In this document: piece by piece, positions 51,616 through 59,101 of the stretch
Layout of the letters: every line of letters starts with the position of its first letter
Numbering within the stretch: the stretch's first letter is position 1
From: Zongyangia gallinarum
Lineage (GTDB): Bacteria > Bacillota > Clostridia > Oscillospirales > Ruminococcaceae
Length of the DNA: 61,645 nucleotides
Assembly (NCBI GenBank): GCA_904419315.1
Contig: CAJFQY010000009.1
Coordinates: forward strand, 1-61,645
Reading direction: 5' to 3'
Made by a program: the position numbers and the translations under genes
Notes under the pieces: generated by a model
Databases searched by the model: none
The model's input: the letters and a program-made list of their open reading frames with translations, nothing else
Told to the model about the DNA's origin: nothing

Positions 51616-52180
51616 AATCAGGGCATATTTTGACGCCCTCGCTCCCCAATGGGATGAGGTTTCCGTCCACGACCCCCAAAAGATCCGAAAAATTTTGCAC
51701 AGCTGCCACCTGACCAAGAAAAGCCGTGTGTTGGATATTGCCTGCGGCACTGGGGTGCTGGCTCCCTTCTTGCTAGAGTGGGAGCCGGCTTCTGTCACCG
51801 GCATTGACCTATCCCCCAAGATGATTGATATTGCCCAGAAGAAATACGGTGATAGGGTGACCTACATCTGCCAGGATGTGCTGGAATACACCGGCGGCCC
51901 CTTTGATGTCTGCATCGTTTACAGTGCATTTCCCCATTTTCTAGAGCCGGAACGGCTGCTGGAAAAGGCAAACAGTCTTCTTTCTTCCAGCGGACGGCTG
52001 GTTATTGCCCACTCCCAGTCCAGGGAACAGATCAACTCCATCCACGGCGGCAGTGCCAGCCAGGTTTCGCGGGGGCTGATGGAGGCCTCCCAGCTGGCTG
52101 AGCTGATGGAGCCTTGGTTTGATGTGGAAGAGATTGTGGATGACGAGCAAATGTATCTAGTTTGCGGTAGAAAAAAATAA
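51608..52180 (+). CDS. Class I SAM-dependent methyltransferase
   Basis: This 190-residue Rossmann methyltransferase has VLDIACGTGVLAPFLL (motif I), VTGIDLSPKMIDIAQ (motif II), and FDVCIVYSAFPHFLEPERLLEKANSLLSSSGRLVIAHS (motifs IV-V). The ATG overlaps the end of the S-component gene by 8 bases. The substrate is unknown; linkage to a vitamin transporter hints at a small-molecule acceptor. A strong terminator follows. Confidence 0.85.
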   Translation: MNKIRAYFDALAPQWDEVSVHDPQKIRKILHSCHLTKKSRVLDIACGTGVLAPFLLEWEPASVTGIDLSPKMIDIAQKKYGDRVTYICQDVLEYTGGPFDVCIVYSAFPHFLEPERLLEKANSLLSSSGRLVIAHSQSREQINSIHGGSASQVSRGLMEASQLAELMEPWFDVEEIVDDEQMYLVCGRKK

Positions 52181-52210
52181 AAGCCTGTCCCTTCTAGGGA
52201 CAGGCTTTTA
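52178..52210. terminator. Bidirectional terminator between methyltransferase and ogt
   Basis: TAAAAGCCTGTCCC (52178-52191) pairs perfectly with 52197-52210 around five bases, between converging genes. Confidence 0.9.
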
Positions 52211-52224
52211 TGATGGGATAAATT

Positions 52225-52758
52225 CTATAAGGTGCTTCCCCTTTTGGGGGAGAAGAACCGGCTCTGATCGACCCCTTCCAGGGTGAGCAGGGCAATTTTT
52301 TTGTCGATGCCTCCGGCATACCCGGTGAGGCTGCCGTTGCTCCCCACCACCCGATGGCAGGGGATGATGATGGAGATAGGGTTGTGGCCTACGGCACCTC
52401 CTACCGCTTGGGCGGACATGCTTTCCAGACCCTGTTTTTCTGCAATGCGGGAGGCAATTTCCCCATAGGTCATGGTCTGGCCATAGGGAATTTGCAGGAG
52501 AATCTCCCAAACCCTCTGGCGGAAGGGGGAACCCTGGGGCGACAGAGGGGGAGTAAAGGGAGGCTTTTTCCCCTGGAAATAGAGATCCAGCCATTTTTTG
52601 GCCTGCTGAAAAACAGGTAGGTGTTTTTCCTCCCGGGAATCGGTCAGGGTAGCGCCAAAATACTTTTGGCCGTCAAACCACAGGCCGGTGAGAGACTCCC
52701 CGTCGCTGGCCATGGTGATGCCGCCGAGAGGGGAGGAATAGGTATCGATATATTGCAT
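52225..52758 (-). CDS. ogt: Methylated-DNA--protein-cysteine methyltransferase
   Basis: It repairs O6-alkylguanine by transferring the alkyl group to its own Cys. The active site IIIPCHRVVGSNGSLTGYAGG is complete, and the winged helix with the recognition segment FRQRVWEILLQIPYGQTMTYGEIA precedes it. I start it at ATG 52758 (MQYIDTYSSPLGGI), with GGAG upstream; an in-frame GTG 52767 has no room for a ribosome site. The length is 177. It lies 20 bp behind the AlkA-like gene in the same direction. Confidence 0.95.
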   Translation of the reverse strand: MQYIDTYSSPLGGITMASDGESLTGLWFDGQKYFGATLTDSREEKHLPVFQQAKKWLDLYFQGKKPPFTPPLSPQGSPFRQRVWEILLQIPYGQTMTYGEIASRIAEKQGLESMSAQAVGGAVGHNPISIIIPCHRVVGSNGSLTGYAGGIDKKIALLTLEGVDQSRFFSPKRGSTL

Positions 52759-52778
52759 GGGGGTCACACTCCTTTCGC

Positions 52779-53486
52779 TTAACCTGCGCCAGGCAGATCC
52801 TCTTTGGTGGGAGAAGCGGCTTTCCTCTTTGCATTTTTCTTATGCGGAGAGACTTTTTTTGGTGCGTAGTCCTTCATCCCCGGCACTGCGCCTCCCGCCA
52901 CCGCCCAGAGGTAGAGGCTGGCCACGCTGCCATAGGGATGGAAGCGGCGGCGGTACCGCTCAAACAGTTTGCGGTCAATACGGCGGTGGTGATAGACCAT
53001 CCGCAGACCCCGCTGGATGGCCAGATCGTCAAAGCTCAGGATATCAGGCCGCTCCATGCAGAAAAGCAGGATCATTTCCGCCGTCCACGCCCCGATGCCC
53101 TTGAGGGAGGATAAAGCCTGGATGGCCTCTTCGTCGGGCATCTTCCAGACTGCTTCCAGATCAAATTGGCCTTTTTGCACCTTTTGTGCAAAGTCGGTGA
53201 TATATTCCGCTTTTCTAAAGGAGATCCCGCAGCCCTGAAGCCGCTCTATGCCGGCGGCCAAAATGGTGGAAGCATTTACCTGCCCCAGAGTGTCCTGCAT
53301 CCGCTGCCAGATGGTTTGCTGAGCTTTGGTGGAGATTTGTTGCCCGATGATATGATGGACGACGGAGGAAAACAGATCCGGGTCTACCTGACGCTGGACA
53401 GGCCCAATCAGGTCGATGAGCTCTCCCAGTTTCGGGTCTTTTTCTTTGAGATAACCGGTTTCCTTGTCGCCATAGCGGAAGTACAT
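52779..53486 (-). CDS. DNA-3-methyladenine glycosylase, AlkA-like (HhH-GPD)
   Basis: This base-excision glycosylase removes alkylated bases. The helix-hairpin-helix is LSSLKGIGAWTAEMILLF and the catalytic Asp follows in DILSFDDLAIQRGLR. The N-terminal part SSVVHHIIGQQISTKAQQTIWQRM is a conserved helix. I use ATG 53486 (MYFRYGDKE), giving 235 residues with a basic Lys-rich tail. Its partner ogt is just downstream, so together they form a small alkylation repair operon without an Ada regulator. Confidence 0.9.
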   Translation of the reverse strand: MYFRYGDKETGYLKEKDPKLGELIDLIGPVQRQVDPDLFSSVVHHIIGQQISTKAQQTIWQRMQDTLGQVNASTILAAGIERLQGCGISFRKAEYITDFAQKVQKGQFDLEAVWKMPDEEAIQALSSLKGIGAWTAEMILLFCMERPDILSFDDLAIQRGLRMVYHHRRIDRKLFERYRRRFHPYGSVASLYLWAVAGGAVPGMKDYAPKKVSPHKKNAKRKAASPTKEDLPGAG

Positions 53487-53517
53487 AGGCGATTTTCTTC
53501 CTTTCCCAATGCTTTTC

Positions 53518-53850
53518 TCAGTGGGTGTAATCCAAAATGCGGATGCTGTCGCCAAGGTCTTGGACGATCAATTCCCGCATTTTCTTCCCAAAGGGACAGG
53601 GGTATCCAATAGGTGTGCCTTTCTGGATGCAGGAGGCAAAGGCGATGGTATCAGCCCCTCGCTTCACCAGCTCCCGAGCCCGTAGCACCGCCTTTTTTCC
53701 AGGACATCCGCCGCAATTTATAAAACCTATGATTTCAATATCTTCATTCACTCCATGAAAAGCGCCTTGCTTTTGCTGTATCATACGGAAATCCGTAGTT
53801 CCAGGACAAAAGTCCTCGGTTTGCATACAACGCAGAATGCCCACTTTCAT
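53518..53850 (-). CDS. CGGC domain-containing protein
   Basis: This 110-residue protein has MKVGILRCMQTEDFCPGTTDF, then EIIGFINCGGCPGKKA, and a third Cys-rich part FASCIQKGTPIGYPCPFGKKM. The C-G-G-C motif and the layout of about six Cys match the CGGC domain, thought to bind a metal or metal cluster. ATG 53850 precedes the AlkA-like gene by 31 bp, so it may share its transcript. Its role in alkylation stress is unproven. Confidence 0.85.
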   Translation of the reverse strand: MKVGILRCMQTEDFCPGTTDFRMIQQKQGAFHGVNEDIEIIGFINCGGCPGKKAVLRARELVKRGADTIAFASCIQKGTPIGYPCPFGKKMRELIVQDLGDSIRILDYTH

Positions 53851-53883
53851 AAGTCCCCATCCTTTCTTTTGCTATGCTGCTAT

Positions 53884-53913
53884 AAAAAACCCCTCTGCTC
53901 CAAAGCAGAGGGG
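53884..53913 (-). terminator. Terminator of the alcohol dehydrogenase gene
   Basis: CCCCTCTGCT (53890-53899) pairs perfectly with 53904-53913. On the minus strand a run of T follows, 18 bp after the gene stop. Confidence 0.88.
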
Positions 53914-53930
53914 ATAAATGGGCTTTGGGC

Positions 53931-55094
53931 TTACAGTGCCAGCCGAAGGATAGCAGCCACATCCTCCTCATAGAGAGGTTTAAATTTGCCGATAGGACCG
54001 TACATGACAGCCTTTTTCGCCATCTCATCGATGCGGTCGTCGCCAATGCCGATGTCGGCCAGGCGGGTGGGCATGCCGATGGACTTGGAGAAGGCTTCCA
54101 GACGGCGGATACCTTCCAGGGCAATCTCCTCGTCGTCGGCAAAGGCCAGATCTACGTCAAACATCCGTACAGCGTACTGGACAAAGCGCTTGATGTCGGT
54201 TTTATAGACATACTTCATCCAGGCGGGGAAGACGATGGCCAATCCCGCGCCGTGGGCGATGTCATAGATGGCGCTGAGCTCATGCTCAATATTGTGGGAA
54301 CCCCAGTCGGGGATTCTGCCCATCTGATAGAGATTGTTGTGGGCCACAGTGCCAGCCCACATGATCTCCGCCCTGGCGTCGTAGTCGTTGGGGTTTCTCA
54401 GGACCTTGGGCACATTGTAGAGCATGCTGCGGAAGGTGGCTTCAATAAGCCGGTCGGACACGTCCACATTGGGGACGGTGGTAAAATAACGCTCCATCAA
54501 GTGGGCCATAATATCGGTAGCGCCGCAAGCGGTCTGGTAGGGAGGCAGGGAGAAGGTGTTTTCCGGATTCATGATGGTGAATTTGGGGATCATCAGCTCA
54601 CAGCCCGCCGAATGCTTTAGGTTCAGGGTATCGTTGGTGATGACCGAGCCATCGGAGGACTCGCTGCCCGCTGCCGGAATGGTGAGGACAGAGGCCACAG
54701 GAAGGATCTCCTTCGGCTCGCCTTTGTTGTCGTAGAAATCCCATACATCCCCGTCATAGGGAACGCCAATGGCGATGGCTTTGGCGGAGTCAATGGTGCT
54801 GCCGCCGCCTACCGCCAGGATAAAGTCCACATTTTCTTTTTTACACAGCTGGATGCCCTCATAAACCAGAGAAAGGCGGGGATTAGGCTGAACGCCGCCC
54901 AGCTCCACAAAGGGGATGCCGGCGTCCTTTAAAATCTTTACAATCTTGTCGTATAATCCGATTTTTTTAATGGAGCCGCCGCCATAATGCAGCAGGACTT
55001 TAGAACCAAATTTCTGAATCTGCGCAGGCAGTTCCTTCTCCGTATCCTTGCCAAAGATGATACGGGCAGGGTTATAAAAGTTAAAATTAACCAT
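53931..55094 (-). CDS. Iron-containing alcohol dehydrogenase (butanol dehydrogenase type)
   Basis: This 387-residue group III enzyme reduces aldehydes to alcohols with NAD(P)H. VNFNFYNPARIIFGKDTEKELP is the BdhA/YugJ-type N-terminus; NAD motifs LHYGGGSIKK and AVGGGSTIDSAKAIAIG follow; iron ligands are in ATDIMAHLMERYF and DIAHGAGLAIVFPAWMKYV. ATG 55094 has AAAGGAC ahead; the longer frame to 55124 adds ten residues without support. It is a single gene with its own terminator and serves fermentative redox balance. Confidence 0.93.
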   Translation of the reverse strand: MVNFNFYNPARIIFGKDTEKELPAQIQKFGSKVLLHYGGGSIKKIGLYDKIVKILKDAGIPFVELGGVQPNPRLSLVYEGIQLCKKENVDFILAVGGGSTIDSAKAIAIGVPYDGDVWDFYDNKGEPKEILPVASVLTIPAAGSESSDGSVITNDTLNLKHSAGCELMIPKFTIMNPENTFSLPPYQTACGATDIMAHLMERYFTTVPNVDVSDRLIEATFRSMLYNVPKVLRNPNDYDARAEIMWAGTVAHNNLYQMGRIPDWGSHNIEHELSAIYDIAHGAGLAIVFPAWMKYVYKTDIKRFVQYAVRMFDVDLAFADDEEIALEGIRRLEAFSKSIGMPTRLADIGIGDDRIDEMAKKAVMYGPIGKFKPLYEEDVAAILRLAL

Positions 55095-55297
55095 AAAAAA
55101 CGTCCTTTCTTTGCAGCATTTCAAAGCCGGAAGATAGGGCCGGCTCCAACCTCAATTATATTCCATTGCCCGCAAATGTAAACCTTTTGCCCTCCCCTTA
55201 GGACAACTTTGTATCAATGTCTAAATGAAACCAGTTCCAGCCCGCCATTTTTCACAAGGAGGAAACAGCTTTGATTTCGAAAAATATAGCTTTTTTC

Positions 55298-55325
55298 TTG
55301 ACGCACCCGTTTTTCCCCGTATAAT
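55298..55325 (+). promoter_or_regulatory. Promoter of the Cache-like gene
   Basis: TTGACG (55298-55303), 16 bases, TATAAT (55320-55325), 30 bp before the start. The region 55125-55297 shows nothing else. Confidence 0.75.
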
Positions 55326-55354
55326 GAAAGTAATGAGGAAGAGGAGGGATTATC

Positions 55355-56128
55355 TTGTTCCGCCGGAAAAAGGAAAAAGAATTAGAAGTTGTTCAGATGA
55401 AACCAAAGAGAAGAATCAATATTGCCGCCATTTTGATTATTTCGGTGATTGTGTCGGCGGCCATGGGGATTGTCTCCCTCACCCTTGCCTCCAGCATCCG
55501 CACCAGCAACCTGGAAAATCTGGGGAGCCGCAGTGTGGATACCGGCCGCGGGATTGCGGCCAGTCTCAAACGTTTTGCCCTTGATGATATCCGCGGCCTT
55601 ATCGAAAACGGGCAGGTCAACGATACCTACCGTTCCCTCTGTGAGTATTTGGGGGAGATTCGGGATGTCAATGGGTATAAATACCTCTATGTTATTTACA
55701 AGGAAGACGATGGCTATCATGTGCTGCTGGATGCCCAGTATTCCCCCAGTCTCATCGCCAATACCGATTATATCCCCATTGGAGGCAGCTACCTGCCCCG
55801 GGAGATTTCCAGGCAGGCCGCCCGGCTCTTAGAGCAGGTCTACAGCGGCGCGCTGCCTCTGGCCTCCACCAACACTGTCTCTCAAAATGCCAACCGGGGT
55901 TCCACAGTGACCTCCTATATCCCCATCCAGGATGCGAGCGGCGATATTGTGTGTGCCTTGGCCATTGACACCGCTGTTTCCACCGCCGATGTCAACAACG
56001 GCTTTATCAGTTTTTACCAGATCGCCGCCGGATTCTTCGGCTTTATCTTCGCCGGCAGCCTCATCCTCAGCATCCTGTATTTCCGTGCCCAGAAGCGAAA
56101 AAGGCAGGAGCAGGGAGATTTTTCCTGA
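55355..56128 (+). CDS. Membrane protein with single Cache-like outside domain and no output domain
   Basis: This 257-residue protein has a basic start, one membrane helix (about residues 22-46), an outside domain of about 150 residues, and a second helix (about residues 222-245) followed by a short basic tail that ends the protein. The outside part (YKYLYVIYKEDDGYHVLLDA ... YIPIQDASGDIVCALAIDT) has the beta pattern of single Cache sensor domains. No kinase, methyl-acceptor or GGDEF domain follows. The start is TTG 55355 with AGGAGGG at 7 bases. It could be an orphan sensor working through a partner. Confidence 0.7.
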   Translation: MFRRKKEKELEVVQMKPKRRINIAAILIISVIVSAAMGIVSLTLASSIRTSNLENLGSRSVDTGRGIAASLKRFALDDIRGLIENGQVNDTYRSLCEYLGEIRDVNGYKYLYVIYKEDDGYHVLLDAQYSPSLIANTDYIPIGGSYLPREISRQAARLLEQVYSGALPLASTNTVSQNANRGSTVTSYIPIQDASGDIVCALAIDTAVSTADVNNGFISFYQIAAGFFGFIFAGSLILSILYFRAQKRKRQEQGDFS

Positions 56129-56129
56129 T

Positions 56130-56158
56130 TTGAAATCTGAGAAAAAACATGGTATAAT
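56130..56158 (+). promoter_or_regulatory. Promoter of the zinc-ribbon gene
   Basis: TTGAAA (56130-56135), 17 bases, TATAAT (56153-56158), beginning 2 bp after the stop of the Cache-like gene. Confidence 0.8.
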
Positions 56159-56171
56159 AAGCAAAATTTTC

Positions 56172-56207
56172 ACCGGGACCCTGGAGTGAGGGACGTTGGG
56201 CCCGGTT
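56172..56207 (+). other. Leader stem-loop upstream of the zinc-ribbon gene
   Basis: ACCGGG and CCC pair with GGG and CCGGT across a central loop, with one mismatch, in the short leader between promoter and start codon. No T run follows, so it is not a plain terminator. Function unknown. Confidence 0.4.
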
Positions 56208-56250
56208 GTTGAGAAAACTATCCCCTCAGGGGGAGAAAGGTGTGAGCCCT

Positions 56251-56790
56251 ATGAAATGTCCGCAGTGCGGCGCAGAGGTGGAAGAGCAGTATAATTTCTG
56301 TCCACAGTGCCAGGCCAAGCTTCGCCCAGATGCCCAAACTCCGCCTCCGGGCCCAGATCCGGCCAATCAGAACGGCGGAGAGCACAATGTTCCCCCTTAT
56401 ACACAGAATCAGCCTGGTGCAGCATTCGGACCGATGCCAGGTACTGCTTATGATTACTATACCCAGCGCAACCGTCAGAATAACCCCTATGGAGGAGCGC
56501 CAGGAGCTGGCGCAGGCGGCCCGTATCCCAATCCCAACTTCCCCACCGTTAACTATCAGCCGCCTAAAAAGCATACCGGTGTCATCGTGGCCATTGTGAT
56601 CGCGGCCATGGCGGTGATTATTTCTATTATTGTGGGGCTGGTCGCCATCGTTAACTGGGCGGTTCAGCATACGGAGGAATACTACTACCAGTACGATTGG
56701 GACTGGGATAACGCAAGCTGGCAGGATACCGTCCCTCAGCAGGATACCATCCAGCTTTCTGACAGCCACAGTGTTACATTCCCCAAATAA
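56251..56790 (+). CDS. Zinc-ribbon, Pro-rich, single-pass membrane protein
   Basis: This 179-residue protein starts MKCPQCGAEVEEQYNFCPQCQAKL, a zinc ribbon with two C-x-x-C pairs, followed by a Pro/Gly/Asn/Tyr-rich linker of about 85 residues, a membrane helix (VIVAIVIAAMAVIISIIVGLVAIV) and a short acidic outside tail. The layout is common in Bacillota and poorly characterised. ATG 56251 is my choice; GTG 56242, with a better placed GGGGAG, would add three residues. Function unknown. Confidence 0.78.
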   Translation: MKCPQCGAEVEEQYNFCPQCQAKLRPDAQTPPPGPDPANQNGGEHNVPPYTQNQPGAAFGPMPGTAYDYYTQRNRQNNPYGGAPGAGAGGPYPNPNFPTVNYQPPKKHTGVIVAIVIAAMAVIISIIVGLVAIVNWAVQHTEEYYYQYDWDWDNASWQDTVPQQDTIQLSDSHSVTFPK

Positions 56791-56821
56791 AAACAGCGCG
56801 GAGAAAATCTCCGCGCTGTTT
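56791..56821. terminator. Bidirectional terminator between zinc-ribbon gene and ychF
   Basis: AAACAGCGCGGAGA (56791-56804) pairs perfectly with 56808-56821 around AAA, between converging genes. Confidence 0.9.
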
Positions 56822-56839
56822 CTTTATACTTCGCAAGTT

Positions 56840-57934
56840 TTACACGTTAAACCGGAAAAGGACCACATCGCCGTCCTGCATGACGTATTCTTTCCCTTCG
56901 GAGCGGACCAATCCCTTTTCCTTGGCGGCGGTCATGCTGCCGCAAGCCACCAGGTCGTCGAAAGCCACGACCTCAGCCCGGATAAAGCCTTTTTCAAAGT
57001 CGGAGTGGATTTTACCCGCCGCCTGGGGCGCTTTGGTCCCCTTGGTGATGGTCCAGGCACGAACCTCCGGCTTGCCGGCGGTGAGATAGGAGATCAGACC
57101 CAGCAGGCTGTAGCACTCCTGGATCAGACGGTCCAGACCCGACTGGGTCAGGCCCAATTCGGACAAGAACATGGCCTTGTCCTCCGGAGACATATCGGAG
57201 ATTTCCTCCTCAATGCTGGCGCAGATGGGCAGAACCCCGGCGCCTTCTTCCTCGGCAATCTTTTTGACCTGGGCAAAATACTGTTGGTTGTCCAGTCCGC
57301 CGATAAAATCGTCCTCTGACAGGTTAGCCGCATAGATGACAGGCTTATTGGAGAGCAGGGGAATGGTGGAGATAAGCTCCTTTTCCTCCTCGTCACAGGC
57401 AAAGGCACGGGCGGATTTGCCCTCCTCCAGATGGGCTTTCAGCCGCTGGAACAGTTCTGCCTCGGCGGTATATTTTTTATCAGCTTTGGCCATCTTCAGG
57501 GCTTTGTCGATCCGCCGTTCCACCAGTTCGATGTCGGAGAAGATCAGTTCCAGGTTGATGGTTTCAATATCCCGGGCGGGACCAATTTCACCGTTGACGT
57601 GGATGATCTCGGTGCTTTCAAAGCAGCGGACCACATGGACAATGGCGTCCACCTCCCGGATGTTGGAAAGAAACTTATTGCCCAGTCCCTCACCTTTGGA
57701 AGCGCCTTTGACAAGGCCGGCAATGTCCACAAATTCGATGACAGCGGGGGTATATTTATCCGGATGATACATTTCGGCCAGCACATCCAGACGTTTGTCC
57801 GGGACGGCCACTACTCCTACATTGGGTTCGATGGTGCAGAAAGGGTAGTTGGCGGATTCTGCGCCAGCATTGGTAATGGCGTTAAATAGGGTGCTTTTTC
57901 CCACATTAGGGAGGCCGACAATTCCTAATTTCAT
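56840..57934 (-). CDS. ychF: Ribosome-associated ATPase YchF (OLA1 family)
   Basis: This universal Obg-family P-loop protein prefers ATP and binds ribosomes. Motifs: GIVGLPNVGKSTLFNAIT, FVDIAGLVKGASKGEGLGNKF, KPVIYAANLSEDD (replacing the usual NKxD), and the C-terminal TGS domain GKIHSDFEKGFIRAEVVAFDDLV. The length of 364 is standard. It is a single gene on the minus strand. Confidence 0.97.
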   Translation of the reverse strand: MKLGIVGLPNVGKSTLFNAITNAGAESANYPFCTIEPNVGVVAVPDKRLDVLAEMYHPDKYTPAVIEFVDIAGLVKGASKGEGLGNKFLSNIREVDAIVHVVRCFESTEIIHVNGEIGPARDIETINLELIFSDIELVERRIDKALKMAKADKKYTAEAELFQRLKAHLEEGKSARAFACDEEEKELISTIPLLSNKPVIYAANLSEDDFIGGLDNQQYFAQVKKIAEEEGAGVLPICASIEEEISDMSPEDKAMFLSELGLTQSGLDRLIQECYSLLGLISYLTAGKPEVRAWTITKGTKAPQAAGKIHSDFEKGFIRAEVVAFDDLVACGSMTAAKEKGLVRSEGKEYVMQDGDVVLFRFNV

Positions 57935-58106
57935 ACAAGTTGCTCCAATCTATCGTTGCATTGATTTTGCTGGATCAGGCATCCTCATAGCAGGCGTCTG
58001 ATAAAACATTATCATTATACCCGCTATTTGGATGAGGGGCAAGGGCTGTTCATCCGAAATCGAGGATTCCTTAAAAAATTATTCACTATTCCGGGTATTT
58101 TTATTG

Positions 58107-58303
58107 TATAATAGAAATATCAGTTTGGCAAAAGGCTACATACCGAGATGGGAGAATAGCGGCGAATGGCCAAAGGCCCGGCGCCTTGCCATAAATAGCG
58201 CCGCAAACGGTCTGTCTTTTAGCCTCGTTATAGGTGGGAGCGGGCCATCAATGAAGCTTTTTTTGCAGAGTGAAATAGATGACGATCATTGGGGGTTGAA
58301 ATC
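58107..58303 (+). promoter_or_regulatory. Promoter -10 and long structured leader of the two-component system
   Basis: TATAAT (58107-58112) is followed by about 190 bases before the response regulator. The leader can fold: GCGGCG (58159-58164) with CGCCGC (58199-58204), enclosing GGCC-AAA-GGCC (58168-58178). I matched it to no riboswitch class I know. A structured 5' untranslated region is all I can claim. Confidence 0.45.
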
Positions 58304-58996
58304 ATGTCCATGGGAAAAATTTTAGTATCCGACGACGATAAGAATATCTGCGAGCTGTTGCGGCTCTATCTTGAAAAAGAGGGCTACGAAGTGAGTGTTG
58401 CCAACGATGGAACCCAAGCCATCGCCAAATTCAATGCGGAATGCCCTGACATGGTGCTTTTGGATATCATGATGCCGGGTTTAGATGGCTGGCAGGTTTG
58501 TCGCGAAATCCGGAAAAAATCCAACTGCCCCATCATCATGATCACTGCCAAGGGCGAGACCTTTGACAAGGTCCTGGGCCTGGAGCTGGGGGCCGACGAT
58601 TATGTGGTCAAGCCTTTTGATACCAAAGAAATTGTTGCAAGGATCAAGGCGGTTATGCGCCGCACAGGGAAGAATACCTCAGAGGGGGATGTCAAGGAAG
58701 TCCGCTATGATAAGCTGGTGGTCAATATGACCAAGTATGAGCTGAAGGTGGACGGCAAAATCGTGGATACCCCGCCTAAGGAGCTGGAGCTGCTCTATCA
58801 CCTGGCCAGCAATCCCAACCGCGTTTACACCAGAGATCAGCTGCTGGATGAGGTCTGGGGCTTTGAGTACTACGGTGATTCCAGAACGGTGGACGTACAC
58901 ATTAAGCGGCTGCGGGAAAAGCTGGAGGGTGTTTCTGACCAGTGGTCCCTGAAGACCGTATGGGGTGTCGGTTACAAATTTGAGGTCAAAGAATAA
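58304..58996 (+). CDS. OmpR-family response regulator
   Basis: This 230-residue regulator has a receiver domain with acidic pocket SDDDKN, phospho-acceptor Asp in VLLDIMMPGLDGW (about residue 54), the Thr in MITAKGE and Lys in DDYVVKPFDTKE. A C-terminal winged helix (LELLYHLASNPNRVYTRDQLLDEVWGFEYYGDSRTVDVHIKRLREKLE) is of OmpR/PhoB type. ATG 58304 (MSMGKILVSDDD) follows GGGGG. It pairs with the kinase that starts 106 bp downstream. An HtrA-type protease after them suggests envelope-stress control. Confidence 0.93.
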   Translation: MSMGKILVSDDDKNICELLRLYLEKEGYEVSVANDGTQAIAKFNAECPDMVLLDIMMPGLDGWQVCREIRKKSNCPIIMITAKGETFDKVLGLELGADDYVVKPFDTKEIVARIKAVMRRTGKNTSEGDVKEVRYDKLVVNMTKYELKVDGKIVDTPPKELELLYHLASNPNRVYTRDQLLDEVWGFEYYGDSRTVDVHIKRLREKLEGVSDQWSLKTVWGVGYKFEVKE

Positions 58997-59001
58997 CCGT
59001 G

Positions 59002-59030
59002 CAGGCTGTACCAAAGGACGGTACAGCCTG
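59002..59030 (+). other. Hairpin between response regulator and kinase genes
   Basis: CAGGCTGTACC (59002-59012) pairs perfectly with GGTACAGCCTG (59020-59030). The T content after it is modest, so it may only partly terminate and so lower kinase expression relative to the regulator. Confidence 0.6.
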
Positions 59031-59101
59031 TAGTTTCTCTAAAAAGAGCCAGGCATTCTGGCCACTTCCATGGGTATAGACAAGGAAAGGAGAGGGAAAG
59101 C

